From NCBI RefSeq assembly GCF_022869805.1, contig NZ_CP094974.1, positions 2,356,001 through 2,420,000 on the forward strand: DNA of 64,000 bases. Direction: 5' to 3'. The position numbers and the translations under genes are program-made. This document shows positions 15,493-24,400 of the stretch, piece by piece. The stretch comes from Halosolutus halophilus (GTDB lineage: Archaea; Halobacteriota; Halobacteria; Halobacteriales; Natrialbaceae). The notes below the pieces were generated by a model. That model was not told the origin of the DNA, searched no databases, and was given only the letters and a program-made list of their open reading frames with translations. Positions within the stretch are counted from its first letter, which is position 1; each line of letters starts with the position of its first letter.

Positions 15493-16782
15493 ATGACTGG
15501 GCTGACGCGTCGTGAAACGCTAAAATCGATTGGCGCGGCGTCGGGTCTTGCACTGGGCGGATCCGCGACCGGGGTGCTGACCGGTGAATCAGATAAGAGT
15601 GGTACAGCCTCGCTCAGTCGTCCCGACACACAGTTCGTAGGAACGTGGACAGCAAGCCCGCAGACACCGTACTCAAGTGGCATCTCCAATCAGGGGTTCG
15701 AGAATCAGACACTCCGGATGATGACTCGAACGAGTGTGGGCGGCCAAGGCGTCCGCATTCGGCTGGCGAACACGTTTGGTGATGGCTCGGTCACGTTTGA
15801 CCGCGTTTCAGTGGGCCTGCGAGCAGCCGACAGGAGTGCGGCGGTCGAATCTGGGACACTTCGGCAACTCACATTCGGTGGCGACACCGATGTCACACTG
15901 ACTCCTGGAGGCCGTGTACTGAGCGACGCTGTCGACCTACAGGTCCCATCAGAGCAAGACCTCGTCGTGAATCTCTACACTGCCGGGGCAACCGGACCGA
16001 CGACGTGGCACGCACTTCCGACGAAAACGTCGTACATCTCGACGGGCGGCGATTACACCGATACGACGGATGCTGATCCGTTCACGACAGAGACCACGCA
16101 TTGGTTCTACCTCGACGGTGTCGAGGTGATCTCGCCGGACACGGTTGGCACGATAGCCTGTCTCGGCAATTCGATCACCGACGGCTTTGCCTCGACCGTT
16201 GACGCCAATGCCGCCTATCCCGACTTCCTTGCAGAACGGGTTAACGACCGTCAGAGCCTACGGAAATCGGTACTGAATGCCGGCATCTCCGGCAACCGCG
16301 TACTCAATGACTCGGCCTGCTGTGGCGTCAATGCACTCGCTCGATTCGACCGAGATGTCCTCGCCCAGACCGGGGTAACTGACGTCATCGTCTTGGAGGG
16401 CATCAATGACATCGGCTTTGAGAAACTCGGTCCTGAAGAACCCAGTGTGACGGCAGAACAGATCATCGATGGGTATCAGCAACTCATCCGTCGCGCCCAC
16501 GCGAAGGGGGTTCGCATTATCGGTGGAACGCTGACACCGTTCAAAGGAGCGGGGTACTATTACCCAGAGGGCGAGCAGAAGCGCCAACAGGTCAACGAAT
16601 TCATCCGAACAAGTGGTGAATTCGACGGTGTCGTCGACTTCGACAAGGCGATTCGCGATCCCGACGACCCCAAGCAAATCCTTCCGAAGTACGATAGCGG
16701 TGACAAACTTCACCCGAACGACGCCGGCTACGAGGCGATGGCAGAAGCAGTTGATCTCACATTGTTCCAGGCCCGTGGGTAG
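15493..16782 (+). CDS. Tat-exported SGNH/GDSL hydrolase
   Basis: A 429-residue secreted protein. The N-terminus has a twin-arginine signal (LTRRETLKSIGAASGLALGG), so ATG 15493 is chosen; the 18 residues read upstream do not fit. The catalytic domain occupies about residues 220-425: block I CLGNSITDGF with the nucleophile serine near residue 226, block III LEGINDIG near 302, and block V DKLHPND near 403. A ~200-residue beta-rich N-terminal domain (FVGTWTASPQTPY) precedes it. This is the layout of extracellular carbohydrate esterases such as rhamnogalacturonan acetylesterase relatives; the true substrate is unknown. An AT-rich promoter lies at 15390-15440. Confidence 0.9.
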   Translation: MTGLTRRETLKSIGAASGLALGGSATGVLTGESDKSGTASLSRPDTQFVGTWTASPQTPYSSGISNQGFENQTLRMMTRTSVGGQGVRIRLANTFGDGSVTFDRVSVGLRAADRSAAVESGTLRQLTFGGDTDVTLTPGGRVLSDAVDLQVPSEQDLVVNLYTAGATGPTTWHALPTKTSYISTGGDYTDTTDADPFTTETTHWFYLDGVEVISPDTVGTIACLGNSITDGFASTVDANAAYPDFLAERVNDRQSLRKSVLNAGISGNRVLNDSACCGVNALARFDRDVLAQTGVTDVIVLEGINDIGFEKLGPEEPSVTAEQIIDGYQQLIRRAHAKGVRIIGGTLTPFKGAGYYYPEGEQKRQQVNEFIRTSGEFDGVVDFDKAIRDPDDPKQILPKYDSGDKLHPNDAGYEAMAEAVDLTLFQARG

Positions 16783-16826
16783 GGCCAATAGAGGTCATCG
16801 ACTCCAATCCCATCTTTACGCGACAC

Positions 16827-18924
16827 GACTCTGCTGAGACCCTCAGCGATTGATACAAACGGGGTGCTGAATACAGAGGGTGTGCTCAGCAGTCGACCTT
16901 CCATCAGCGTGCCATCACCGAAACAGTCGTTAGATGAATTTGCTGAGTTGAACACACAGTGTAGCGAGTGCTTGACCCTCTACATGAACCAAGTCGACTC
17001 ATCTCGGAACTTCTCAATTAGGTCGGGGACTACGTCTTCCCCGATATTTTCGTCCAAAAGGGCCTGGAGGCCGCCTCCGGACTCATATCGTTCCGCCATC
17101 TGTTCGAACTCTCCCTCATCATAGACTGCTCTCGGGGCATCAGGCAGACCTCCCATCATGTCTCCGTTCTGTTTTACGTATAGCAAGTCCGACGCAAACT
17201 CAAACGTGCTGAACGCGTGTTTGTACCGACGGTTATCCGGGATTACATCCTGAAGCGGCTCGCGAAGGTTATCTTCCAGCCTCAATTTCAAGCGTGATTG
17301 GTTGAGACTAATTCCACGACCCAGATACGCACAAAGTTTAGTCGGGTGGAGTTCCAATGAAGCAGGGTGGCTAATTTGTGAAAACGGCACCTCGATGTTG
17401 ACGAACCGCTGCACCAGGTCCCAGTTCTCGGCCTCGACAGCAGCAATCCCTACCCCGTAAAACACCCGACTCGCGGGGTAATGCTTCAAATAGTTGAATG
17501 CGTCATTGCGACTTGAGGGCCTCGGTGGGGAACTCAGTCTACCGACCGCTCGTAGAACGTCTCGGGCAACCGGGTTATCGACTTCATTCTCCCAATACGC
17601 AGAGATCGACGTCGCAATGACTAACTTCTCGACCTGTTGTTCGTACGTCTCCACCCGCTGCTCAACGTTCTCATCGTTTACGTCCTCGTTCAGCGGTAGC
17701 GCGGAGTAGTCGAATACCTCGCCATATACACGCTCTGTTTCCTCTTTCATCAGTTCAGAGAGGTCGATTCTCCGGTCATTCCGAGGCAGATACTGCTTCG
17801 TACGTTCTCGGATGACATCCCTGGTCAGCGGAGCGCCATCCTCTGCTTTCTCTAGCGCCCTCACGTTCTCTTTGAGATCGGAGAAGAACTGGCTCGCCCC
17901 TTCTATCTCTAACCTGAACCCCTTGCGATGTTCGATAATCTCCTCTGCGAGGTCGGATACTTCACTCCGGTGGGTCCAGTAGGTGGAGTAGCGCCTGTCT
18001 GTGCTCGAAAGAATCGCTTCTCGGAGTGCCTGGTCGGTATCACCGGACCAGCCACAGATAATGAGGCCATAATCGTTTAGAACCTCGTCGATGAGTGCCA
18101 GCATCGGTTCATCGTAGGACGAAAGTTCCTCTGTCGTGTTCTTGAGGTTCGTCTCCTTGTAATCGCCGTGAATCTTCAGCAAGACTGGGCCAACGTGGGC
18201 AAGAGGCTCGGCTCCATCGGCGGCCTCCGTCGTCGAGATCACAGTTGGCTCTACACCGATATCTCGGAGGGCGCTCTCCAAGAGGTTGTCAAAGTTCGTG
18301 GTCAGCACGACCCTGATGTACCCCTTCTTCATCAGCCACGCGATACTCTTGTGAGCATCCGTAGGAGTCTTCACTCCATTTTCCCGTTCTTCGTCCGTCG
18401 GTTCGAAGTATCGTTCCAGTAGAGCGCGGCGCTCTGGTTGCGTATCAGCCAGTGCCTCTATGAGCTCATCGTACCGCGCTGGCTGTCCGAACTCATCTTC
18501 GTACCACTCGAACGGGTCTTCTGGTTCGACTCCTTCTATCTCAGCCACTTTCTTGATCAGGTCTTCGACCACTCCCCACCCGGTCGGAATCTCAGCAGCC
18601 TTCGAGACGCCTGAACCCAACAGCAGGGCGTAGACACCTCTGTTGTTCCGCACCGAGAACGTCAACGCCATCTCCTTGTCTACCATTTTCATGAAATCTG
18701 TAGGCCATCCTTTTATACTTGAGTTGAATCAGCACAACCTCGTACGATGAGTTTGGTGCGGAACTTACTCACAGGGTGGCCGGGACTGAACTAACCGATC
18801 AGCAGAGCCTCTGTGTCTAGCATCCTGTCTCTTCGCCAATCGGCGAATGGTCAATGACTGGTTTGCGCTCTGTATTCAGCATTACTTCGATAAACTATCA
18901 CCGAACAAGGTTTTCTACAGGGCC
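16827..18924. mobile_element. 2.1-kb element with asymmetric ends carrying a SIR2 gene
   Basis: Left end: GACTCTGCTGAGA at 16827-16839 and CTGAATACAG at 16867-16876 (offset 40). Right end, inverted: CTGTATTCAG at 18870-18879 and TTTCTACAGGGCC at 18912-18924 (offset 45). These offsets and a GATA element match the pair around the ABM gene (29504-30177) exactly. No transposase is inside; the only gene is SIR2. The flanking 8-mers differ (CGCGACAC and AAATCAGC), so any target duplication has decayed, or the ends were recruited independently. Confidence 0.6.
16980..18692 (-). CDS. SIR2-domain protein, probable antiviral defence
   Basis: A 570-residue protein. The N-terminal ~280 residues are a SIR2 NAD-binding domain (SIR2_2 type): LLLGSGVSKAAEIPTGWG near residues 24-41, VLTTNFDNLLESAL near 131-144, KIHGD near 173-177, and IICGWSGDTDQAL near 212-224. 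The C-terminal half is helical and unassigned, with LPRNDRRIDLSELMKEE and aromatic-rich segments. Free-standing large SIR2 proteins often act in phage defence by depleting NAD (known for relatives, inferred here). A TATAAAAGG box at 18709-18717 supports a start at 18692 or the ATG at 18686. It is the sole gene between paired element ends. Confidence 0.85.
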   Translation of the reverse strand: MKMVDKEMALTFSVRNNRGVYALLLGSGVSKAAEIPTGWGVVEDLIKKVAEIEGVEPEDPFEWYEDEFGQPARYDELIEALADTQPERRALLERYFEPTDEERENGVKTPTDAHKSIAWLMKKGYIRVVLTTNFDNLLESALRDIGVEPTVISTTEAADGAEPLAHVGPVLLKIHGDYKETNLKNTTEELSSYDEPMLALIDEVLNDYGLIICGWSGDTDQALREAILSSTDRRYSTYWTHRSEVSDLAEEIIEHRKGFRLEIEGASQFFSDLKENVRALEKAEDGAPLTRDVIRERTKQYLPRNDRRIDLSELMKEETERVYGEVFDYSALPLNEDVNDENVEQRVETYEQQVEKLVIATSISAYWENEVDNPVARDVLRAVGRLSSPPRPSSRNDAFNYLKHYPASRVFYGVGIAAVEAENWDLVQRFVNIEVPFSQISHPASLELHPTKLCAYLGRGISLNQSRLKLRLEDNLREPLQDVIPDNRRYKHAFSTFEFASDLLYVKQNGDMMGGLPDAPRAVYDEGEFEQMAERYESGGGLQALLDENIGEDVVPDLIEKFRDESTWFM

Positions 18925-18927
18925 AAA

Positions 18928-19545
18928 TCAGCTACTTTGCGGACTTGGTGGGCAGCGGAAACCGTAGCGAACCTTTTCTGTCGCATACCAAGCGGCACCA
19001 AACACCGCACCAAAGACGTGGACTTCAATAGCAGTCCCAGATGTGAGCGGTCCAAGAGCGCCAACACTCCAGAGGACGAACACAACAGAGAATGTGAAAT
19101 CGAGGATGTTCTTTATCAAACGAACACTAGAATCAAACAACCTCTCGAACGCTCCCAGAGCGATCATCATTCCCAGTCCGGTCGTGATACCGCTGATTCC
19201 TGCACCAGGAACTTGGAAGAAGAGCGCAGCAGCTACGTTCACACCGATTCCGAGAACGGCAGCTACGCCGAGAATAAATCGGGCGTCATCTACTCGATTC
19301 TCGACCCACCATCCCGTGAGAAGGAAGAAAGTGAGATTTTCTATGAAATGTGCATGCGTAGAATGGAACAACCACGTGAATACGATGGATCCATCACCGA
19401 CAGTGTTTTTCACCATCGTCGCAGTCTGATATCCGGCGTCTTTCGACAGACTCCCATCTATGAGCAGTTGCCCAGAGTATACCACTGCGAATATAATGCC
19501 GAATGCGACCGTTAGAGTCGGCCAGTACTTTATTTCTCTCTGCAT
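18928..19545 (-). CDS. rhomboid family intramembrane serine protease
   Basis: A 205-residue polytopic membrane protein. Rhomboid hallmarks: WLFHSTHAHFIENLTFFLL (conserved histidines and asparagine before a helix) at residues 58-76, the nucleophile in GAGISG with Ser118, and the base His176 in EVHVFGAVFGAAW. At least five membrane segments are visible. ATG 19545 is chosen because residues upstream in the longer frame lack similarity and TTATATATT lies about 45 bases before it. Its stop codon is four bases from the right terminus of the SIR2 element, so its C-terminal tail (RCPPSPQSS) may have been altered by that insertion. Substrate unknown. Confidence 0.85.
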   Translation of the reverse strand: MQREIKYWPTLTVAFGIIFAVVYSGQLLIDGSLSKDAGYQTATMVKNTVGDGSIVFTWLFHSTHAHFIENLTFFLLTGWWVENRVDDARFILGVAAVLGIGVNVAAALFFQVPGAGISGITTGLGMMIALGAFERLFDSSVRLIKNILDFTFSVVFVLWSVGALGPLTSGTAIEVHVFGAVFGAAWYATEKVRYGFRCPPSPQSS

Positions 19546-19689
19546 ATTATTCTCAACTGTACACACAATAACATAGACTTGTTTGAAATATATAACGATG
19601 GGGTGCAAACCGAAAGTGATGGCGATGGCTCTTAATGTGGCTACGGACACCTAACCGACATTTCAATCATCTTCCGTAGCACGGGCGTC

Positions 19690-19744
19690 CTGTATTCAGC
19701 ACGACGCCCAGAACCGATCACTGATTGAGGAGTACAACAAGGTC
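19690..19744 (-). repeat. right end of the CTGAATACAG family
   Basis: CTGTATTCAG at 19690-19699 and GTACAACAAGGTC at 19732-19744. On the minus strand this reads GACCTTGTTGTAC, with the inner motif starting exactly 45 bases in and a GTGATC between, as in the other two right ends. The inner (left) side faces the rhomboid gene. The only left end on that side is the one at 16827, beyond the SIR2 gene. Confidence 0.5.
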
Positions 19745-19827
19745 GTTTGTCTCAATATCGTCATTGCAGAATCCCACGAGGCGGTTGTCGAAACCGGATC
19801 CGACGATGATCGTCTCAGGGGTCGTAT

Positions 19828-20862
19828 CTACAGTCTCGCGATCTCGGAATTGTGGTATTCCAGATATCGTTTTGAGAGTTCGTGATCAGAGTGCACAGTT
19901 AATTTTCTCCCATCGAGATTACTCTCATAGGCGTGGCTGAGAGTCATGGTATCTGGATCAACCTCAATCATCCCGTAGTCAAAATCCGCGTGGTGGTTCG
20001 GACAAAGAACCAGAATATTTTCTTCAGAATCGGGGCCTGGATCTGAATTGCCAAGCGGTTTGACATGATGGACTTCCGCATATCGGTCTATAGAGGACCG
20101 TTTTCGGTGATCACCGCAGACCTGACACTCGTAATCGTACCGGTCTTTGAGATTTTTTGCTAACGTTGTATTTCTGATGATGCGGCTAACAGTTGTCTCA
20201 ATTCGATCAGGTGGCCGCAAATCTGCGGACTTTTCTTCTCGATCTACTCCGCCACTTTTCGACTCAGATGGACTGGTATCACGGTCTGCCGAAGAAGCAT
20301 CTGCATCCTCAGATGGATCTGAAGAGCCAGATTCTGGAATATAGCGATCAAGGAACGATCTAACACTCCCGAACTCGGTTCTGAGCCGGCTGTGTGCAGT
20401 ATCAGATGGGCGCATGAAACTCAGCGGATAATCCATATCGTATCCAAGGGCATCATGGAGGTCATCAGCAGGGAGATCTACTTTCGTTACCTCTTGGAGA
20501 AAGAACATGTGTAACCATGGATCTTCGATATCTTCGACTGTTCTGCCTTCATCGTATGGGGCCCAGATGTTCCGGGCAAGTTCCTCATCTGTATACGTTC
20601 TATCAATGATCCCACAATGCGTGTAGACACCGGATTTGGTGTAAAAAAGAACGATATCTTCTTTCTCCATCTGAGCCCAAGTCGATTCGTTAGAACTTAT
20701 CGCTCCCCAGACGGAGATAGATTCGTCGTACCCAATGTCCTCGATCGACGGATAAGTCTCAGGGGAGACTCCTTCTAAGACTGTCTCTCTAAAATACTGA
20801 ATTGTAGTTTCTTTATGCTCTCGACTGCATGGGGCGATGAAGAGGTCGGGATCTGTAGACAT
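19828..20862 (-). CDS. EVE/PUA-like domain fused to HNH endonuclease
   Basis: A 344-residue protein. Residues 1-160 (LFIAPCSREHKETTIQYF, DIVLFYTKSGVYTHCGIIDR) look like an EVE/PUA-type domain, a fold that recognises modified bases. A disordered Ser/Asp-rich linker (about 185-225) follows. Residues about 240-310 are an HNH nuclease: CQVCGDHRKRSS, then AEVHHVKPLGNSD, then NILVLCPNHHADFDYGMI, with the two CxxC pairs and the HH...N..H catalytic set. Such fusions act as modification-dependent restriction enzymes against modified viral DNA (inference from domain logic). It has its own AT-rich promoter near 20885-20898. Confidence 0.8.
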   Translation of the reverse strand: MSTDPDLFIAPCSREHKETTIQYFRETVLEGVSPETYPSIEDIGYDESISVWGAISSNESTWAQMEKEDIVLFYTKSGVYTHCGIIDRTYTDEELARNIWAPYDEGRTVEDIEDPWLHMFFLQEVTKVDLPADDLHDALGYDMDYPLSFMRPSDTAHSRLRTEFGSVRSFLDRYIPESGSSDPSEDADASSADRDTSPSESKSGGVDREEKSADLRPPDRIETTVSRIIRNTTLAKNLKDRYDYECQVCGDHRKRSSIDRYAEVHHVKPLGNSDPGPDSEENILVLCPNHHADFDYGMIEVDPDTMTLSHAYESNLDGRKLTVHSDHELSKRYLEYHNSEIARL

Positions 20863-20946
20863 CTTCTATCATGTAGAGTATATGGAATAATATAATACCA
20901 CTGGTAGGATAATGAGTGTGGGGAACAAACTAAGACGCTCATTCCT

Positions 20947-20995
20947 GACTCTGCTGAACTCTTGGGATTTGATAGAGCGGTTGTGCTGAATACAG
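20947..20995 (+). repeat. left end of the CTGAATACAG family
   Basis: GACTCTGCTGAAC at 20947-20959 followed by CTGAATACAG at 20986-20995 (offset 39), with TTTGATAGAG between. It closely matches the left end at 16827. The gene just inside is 21089-21337. No right end is found before the provirus begins at 21449, so the partner is lost or the element was cut at the provirus boundary. Confidence 0.6.
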
Positions 20996-21088
20996 AAAAT
21001 AGGCTACTCATGGCTGTTTCTGAGCGTCTACGCTGAACCAGCCTGTCCAGATGAAGTTTTATTATCATCTAATATGAATATTTGACCC

Positions 21089-21337
21089 ATGGTATCACAC
21101 GATTCCATATTGGAGTACGAGACGGACGATCGGAAGCCACTTGATAGCAGTCGCGAACGTACATTCCATCAAGGCTGGCAAGATGCACTAGAGAACGGTC
21201 CATACAGCGAGGGTACATTCAACACGCTAAGCTGGCAAAACCTTGGCAACCGCCTAGGCTGTCTTTTTGGAGACGTCCCTGACGAAATGCGAGACGAACT
21301 TATGTTTTGGGCAGAGAGGCAGCGTCGGCTTGATTAA
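21089..21337 (+). CDS. small conserved haloarchaeal-type protein
   Basis: An 82-residue protein: RTFHQGWQDALENGPYSEGT, then TLSWQNLGNRLGCLFGDVPD, then ELMFWAERQ. The 'F..GW..A' and 'LTWQNLG.RLG.LFG' blocks are shared by many short haloarchaeal proteins of unknown function (recalled, not searched). A TTTTATTATC tract at 21056-21066 gives a leaderless promoter for ATG 21089. It sits inside an orphan left element end and directly before the provirus. Confidence 0.65.
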   Translation: MVSHDSILEYETDDRKPLDSSRERTFHQGWQDALENGPYSEGTFNTLSWQNLGNRLGCLFGDVPDEMRDELMFWAERQRRLD

Positions 21338-21448
21338 CAAGCAATCGACAGATACGCGGTCTGTGTCGACCGACCAGATAGTCTTTGACTTAACACCAGC
21401 AGAATTCACAGGTCTGCATGTCTCGACAAGCGACTTGATAACGGTGTC

Positions 21449-24400
21449 TCATACACGATCGCTGGCCGCGTCGACCGTTGACCGGATCTGCTCAATCGAA
21501 TCCTCGGCGCGCTTGCGCGATCCCAGCCGCAACGAGAGCCGCTCCGGCGTGATCTCTAGATCGTAGACACTCATTGCTTCGCCGGCGACCCCGTCGACGT
21601 TGATCGCCTCCAGGAGGCCGTCGACGTGTTCGGCGGCCGGGATCTCGACGTCGGCCTCCCAGCGCGGCGTCGAGGCCGTATCGACGATTAATTTCGCAGC
21701 GAGCTCACACCCGCGCTCGGTCGTCAGCCCGTTGATCGTCTCCGTGCGATCGTGGCGTGGGTCGCCGGCGTAGGCGTCGTCCTCGTAGGTCCCCGTGATC
21801 TTGAAGTCGTACTCGACCTCGAGGGTTTGGCCGTCGGCGATCTCGCCGCCCGACTGGACCGTAATCTCGCCGGTCGAGTTACTGATCGTGTAGTCCCGGA
21901 GGTACTGGTAGTTCTCACCCGTCGACGCATCGCGCACCGTCTCAGTTCCGGGGACGAGGTTACTCTGCTCGAGGGCAACCGGCGTATCGTGGACGGCGTC
22001 GATCGTCTCGCGCGTCGTCCGCCCGCCGCCCTTGATCGTCGCCCGAAGCGTCTTTTCGCCGCGCTTCGTGACGCTGTAGGAGGCGAGATCGAGGTCCTGC
22101 GTGCTCGCACGCTGGCCGGCCTGGGCCCAGTGGACCTCGGTCGTCTCGCCGTTCTGCCGGACCTCGAACAGCGAGTCGGATCGGTCGGCGACGTCGACGA
22201 GGGTGTCGAGCAGGTCCTCGTCCCAACTGTCGTTGAGGATCAGCGGCGTGTCGTCGCCGTCGAACGTGATCTCGTAGTCGTCGATCCGCTGGGCGTCGTA
22301 GCCGTCGCGTGGCGTATCCGAGTCTCGAGTGCCGTCCGGCGAGTACGCGCCGGCCGTCAGCCGGATCCGGACCGTCGAGGAGAGGTCGGAAAAGTCGGCC
22401 GTGAGACTCGTCGTGTTCGAGGCTTCGGTCCACGTCAGCCCGTTGTCGTTCGAGAGGGCGATCGCCTGCGGCCCGCTGGTGTCGGTCCACGTCGAGGCCA
22501 CGTAGCCGACGTCGATCGAGTAGATCGTCTCGGCGTCGGACGACGTGATCGTCGTTCCGCGAGGCGGGTACAACGCCGGCACGTTCGCCTGGTCGCTCGT
22601 CGTGTCGACGGAACTGTAGAAGTCGGGGCCGCTCCGCGATTGATCGTAGAACCGCTTGTCGTAGAGCATGATCGCCCCGACGTACGTCTCGGAATTGCTC
22701 TGCAGGCACTCCAGCCGGATGTAGTAGTTCGTGTCGGCGTCGAGGTCGCCGCCGTCCCACGTCGTCCCGAAACTCGTGTCGTCGAAGTCGATGTACGGCC
22801 CGAACGACTGACTGCCCGCCTGCCACTCGATCCGGCCGACCTCCGAGTCGTCCGAAGCGTCCATGACGATCGTCGCCATGTCGTTCGGATCCGAATCGCC
22901 ACCCCAGCGGATCGCGAAGCCAACGCTGTCGCTCGGAATCGTGTACTCCGGCGAGAAATCGTGAAACTCGATATATTCACCAGAAGAATTGAACATCCGG
23001 GCGGCGTCGTCGATGTACCCCTCGATCGTGTTGGGGGACGAGATCCCGCTATAGTCGGGGAAGTCCGACCGTTGAGCGAACTCGTAGTAGCAGGTCTGCG
23101 CAGGCCGGATCCCGCCGCTGTCGGTCACCCACGGCTCAGTGCTGGCGGGCGCGAGCTCGTCGACGAACTCGACCTCGGTGTCGACCGACCGCAGGAGTTC
23201 GCCCGTCACCGAGTCGACGTCGGGCATGTCGACGACCGTCGCGTAGTCCGTCTCGGTCGTGATGAGGTCGTCGGCGAGCGTGTGCGCCGCCTCCTGGATG
23301 ACGTCGCGCTGGACGCGGCGCTCGAGTTGCGTCCCACCGATCCCGACGAGTTCCGACTTGCCCGGTTCGATGACGACGTCCTCGAGCTCGTCGATCGGCT
23401 GGCGATCGCCGTCGCGGAACACGCGCATCGCAGCGCCCTCGTAGTCCTGAAGGGTGTAGGCCTCGTCTCGGGGGACCGGGACGCGCACCCGCGGGAGGTC
23501 GTTGACCCGCGGTTCGAACCGGACGTCGTCGAGGATCTGCGGCCGGACGATCCGCCCGGACGGCAGATCGATCTCGACGTGCCAGCCCTGCGGCCCGGCC
23601 GGGGACTGGGCGAGGCCGGCGCTATCCGGAGTGAGCGTGGCTGTCCCGTCAGCCACGACGTACTGCGTCTGAGCGCGGATCGTGTAGGTGTAGTCCTGGT
23701 TGGGGACGATCGCGAGGAACTCACCATCGTAGTACTCGGTCGTCGTGTCGCTGACTGTCGCGAGCAGTTCGCCGTCATCGGGATCATCGTAGACGCGATC
23801 GCGCTTGCCGTCGAGGCGATCGCGCCAGATCTGGTACGACCCATCGAACGTCGAGTTGTCGTTCCACCCGACACGGAGGCTGAACTGCTTGATGTCGGGA
23901 TCGCCGGTCACCCACGTCGGCGAGCCGTTAATCGTAGCGTCGTTGCTGTTCGACGAGAGGTCGTCAGAGGTCGTCCCGGAGCCCTCGTTGAAGACGTGTG
24001 CGGCGATCAATCCGTCCTCGGGTAGCGCGCCGTTCGCCTGCGCCTCGACCTCCGCTGCCGAGAGCGGGCGGTCCCACGCCGCGACGCGGCCGAGCGTATA
24101 GTCGGCCCACCCCTCGAAGAAATACCGGAACGATTCTCCCGTATTCCAGTCGACCGACGTCCCGGGGTCGTCTTTGACACTATCGAGGTCGCCGTCGACG
24201 TACCCGAACGACTGACTCTCGCCCGGATAGTCGACGACGAGCGTCAGGGTGTGCCACTCGCCGACCTCCATCGAGGAGAACACGGCCGGTGCGTAATTGG
24301 TGTTCCCATCGGTTTTCGGGAACGTCCACCGCATGTAGTCGCTATCGCTCTGCCGGGAGAAGGCGACCGGCCCCTCTGCTGAAGTCGCATAATCCGCGAT

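Noticed and set aside
21752-24025. 757-codon open frame on the plus strand opposite the adhesin gene
   Set aside because: Arginine/valine-rich, no known motif, fully antisense to a clear viral gene; long antisense frames are normal in GC-rich haloarchaeal DNA.
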